From: Streptomyces broussonetiae
GTDB taxonomy: Bacteria; Actinomycetota; Actinomycetes; Streptomycetales; Streptomycetaceae
Direction: 5' to 3'
Assembly (NCBI RefSeq): GCF_009796285.1
Contig: NZ_CP047020.1
Location: 558,001-622,000, forward strand
DNA length: 64,000 nt
In this document: positions 62,838-64,000 of the stretch, one piece after another
Layout: each line of letters starts with the position of its first letter
Numbering within the stretch: position 1 is the stretch's first letter
Notes under the pieces: generated by a model
What the model was told of the DNA's origin: nothing
The model's input: the letters and a program-made list of their open reading frames with translations, nothing else
Database searches by the model: none
Made by a program: the position numbers and the translations under genes

Positions 62838-63651
62838 GGGCGTCTCCGTCTCCGGTGTGCTGTCGGCACACGGCCAGGAGTTCTTCCAGGTGCCGGTGGG
62901 GATTCCAGGTGACGCGCGAGGTGGGGCCGTCGGTCTGTACGGTGAAACGGTCGCCGTGCGTCAGGTGCAGACGCCAGGCCAGGCGGAGCGGTCGGCCGTC
63001 CGGGGCGCACCGGCCGAGGCGCTCGGGCCGCACCATCCAGGTGTGGCCCCACCGGGTGGGCAGGCGCGGCGCGTCGGCCAGCTGGGCGGCATCCAGCCAC
63101 GGCAGCAGGGGCAGACTGCGCTCGCGCACGCCGACCGGTCGGCCGTAGTAGTACAGCCGCTGGTCCCGCCGGTCCGTCACCAGCAGGTCGTCGGAGACGA
63201 ACTGCCAATTCCGGCGCAGGAGATGCACGAGGACCACCGACTTGCCGGCTCCGCTGGCCCCGGTGACCGCGAGTGCTCGGGCGCTGCCGTCGGGTGCGGC
63301 GAGTGCGGCCCCGTGCCGGATGCGTACGAGGTCGCGCAGCGGGGGCAGGCCGAAGGGCGGCACGGGTGAGGGCAGCCGGGCACGCGTGCCCCACTCCTCG
63401 TACAGCCGCCACGGACCGGGGGGCGTGCGCCACCGGACACGTTTGGTGGTGGCCGTACCGAGCGCAGTGGTGAAGGCACGGCCGTCCTCGGTCTCCAGAT
63501 GCACTGTCAGCGCGGCGCGGGAGTCTTCCGGTACGAGGTGATCGCTGAGGTAGTAGCGCAGGTGGGCGGCGTCGGCGGGGTCCGGGCAGCGGAACTCCAC
63601 GGTGACGTCCAGGAATCGGGCGAGCACGGCCGTGCCGTCGTGATCAGGCAT
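62827..63651 (-). CDS. HPr-kinase-like P-loop protein, first copy
   Basis: 274 residues with the same layout as the following gene: a specific N-terminal part (LDVTVEFRCPDPADAAHLRY, then YLSDHLVPEDSRAALTVHLE) and a P-loop domain with Walker A TGASGAGKSVVLVHLL at 130-145 and WQFVSDDLLVTDRRDQRLYY at 149-168. The SDD pair is where HPr kinase/phosphorylase has its catalytic acids. HprK-like proteins in lasso-peptide and other RiPP clusters phosphorylate peptide substrates. Pairing with a radical SAM fragment, ABC exporter and S9-like hydrolase supports a peptide pathway. Confidence 0.8.
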   Translation of the reverse strand: MPDHDGTAVLARFLDVTVEFRCPDPADAAHLRYYLSDHLVPEDSRAALTVHLETEDGRAFTTALGTATTKRVRWRTPPGPWRLYEEWGTRARLPSPVPPFGLPPLRDLVRIRHGAALAAPDGSARALAVTGASGAGKSVVLVHLLRRNWQFVSDDLLVTDRRDQRLYYYGRPVGVRERSLPLLPWLDAAQLADAPRLPTRWGHTWMVRPERLGRCAPDGRPLRLAWRLHLTHGDRFTVQTDGPTSRVTWNPHRHLEELLAVCRQHTGDGDAHAA

Positions 63652-64000
63652 CGAGGCCGACCTCCATCCCCTGTTCCCGCTGCCACGCGGTGAGTTCCTC
63701 GCTGATTTCCCGCCGGTCCGCCTGGTAGTCCGGCTCCTCGAAGGGCATGCCCCGGACCCGGCTCGGAATCAGGGAGCAGGCATGCTCCTGCGGGCTGAGG
63801 AGGCTGTCGAACATCCGCCAGGGGAACTCGACGCTCAGCCCGAGGTCGGCGCGCTCGTCCCACAGTCCGCTGCCGGGACGCAGCTCGCACTCGGTGAGGT
63901 ACTTGGGCGCCGGCAGCCCCGCCCTGCGGTGGGCGCGGATCTCGCCGAGCAGCCGTCGGCGGTGGTCGGGCGTCTCCTTCGGGTGTCCGATCATCACGCC
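63644..64000 (-). CDS. C-terminal part of a probable radical SAM enzyme (cut by window edge)
   Basis: About 119 residues are visible and the frame is open to 64000. GVMIGHPKETPDHRRRLLGE resembles the GFPGET strand and helix late in the radical SAM barrel of B12-binding-type enzymes. AGLPAPKYLTECELRPGSGL, then WDERADLGL, matches the following PGTPLYxxxxxxGL region. The CxxxCxxC cluster would lie outside the window, so the assignment is tentative. Its stop overlaps the HprK-like gene by 8 bp, making it part of the same operon. Confidence 0.55.
   Translation of the reverse strand, partial: GVMIGHPKETPDHRRRLLGEIRAHRRAGLPAPKYLTECELRPGSGLWDERADLGLSVEFPWRMFDSLLSPQEHACSLIPSRVRGMPFEEPDYQADRREISEELTAWQREQGMEVGLDA

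Noticed and set aside
1..64000. tRNA, rRNA and riboswitch genes
   Set aside because: I saw no cloverleaf with a TTCGA-type arm, no ribosomal RNA sequence and no riboswitch consensus on reading the window; a covariance-model search was not possible.

Overview
The window is high-GC actinobacterial DNA and almost certainly Streptomyces. It carries an RNA polymerase alpha subunit that reads like the Streptomyces protein along its whole length, an ortholog of Streptomyces endoglycosidase H, secreted proteins of streptomycete type, and several actinobacterial domains of unknown function. Many truncated transposases, at least ten frameshifted or decayed genes and one intact IS21-type element point to an accessory region such as a chromosome arm. 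Identifications come from reading motifs and from memory of protein families. No database search was run.

Layout. 1-4.2 kb: a leftward operon with aspartate 1-decarboxylase (panD), a PLP-fold-like DUF6002-type protein, a TauD/TfdA-type Fe(II)/2-oxoglutarate oxygenase, a Rossmann enzyme and a partial DMT/RhtA-like exporter. This looks like a small uncharacterised amino-acid-derived metabolite pathway. 4.4-10.4 kb: integrase debris, a divergent LysR/EamA pair, and an NmrA/polysaccharide-deacetylase operon divergent from an HxlR regulator. 10.4-13.1 kb: a VOC gene split by a complete IS21-type element with an exact 5-bp target duplication. 13.4-21 kb: a MarR/AhpD-like pair, lipoproteins, a DUF6882 protein, a lipoprotein deacetylase and decayed genes. 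21-26 kb: LysR, an M9 collagenase and a proline-iminopeptidase-like hydrolase, a plausible collagen-degradation set. 26-35.9 kb: an ABM monooxygenase, FkbM methyltransferase, MOSC protein, small secreted proteins and many transposase and gene fragments.

36-41.6 kb: DUF1772/TetR with matching palindromic operators; a complete rpoA lying outside any ribosomal-protein operon; an HSL-type esterase; a WYL regulator that has no stop codon before endoH. 42-45 kb: fragments, including a decayed Tn554-like recombinase module. 45-50 kb: metallo-beta-lactamase-fold hydrolase and MFS genes divergent from an AtzG-like (DUF4089) protein and an amidase, followed by a TetR gene; both regulatory regions carry the same operator-like sequence. 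50-57.7 kb: mixed genes including a secreted bulb-type lectin and an I36/VCBS-repeat protein.

57.8-64 kb: a tightly overlapping leftward operon running off the window. In order of transcription it encodes the C-terminus of a probable radical SAM enzyme, two HPr-kinase-like P-loop proteins, an ABC ATPase and permease, a prolyl-oligopeptidase-like hydrolase and a DUF6445 (oxygenase-like) protein. This is the best candidate for an undescribed system: a peptide-modification and export pathway with two non-equivalent HprK-like proteins whose precursor gene probably lies beyond position 64000.
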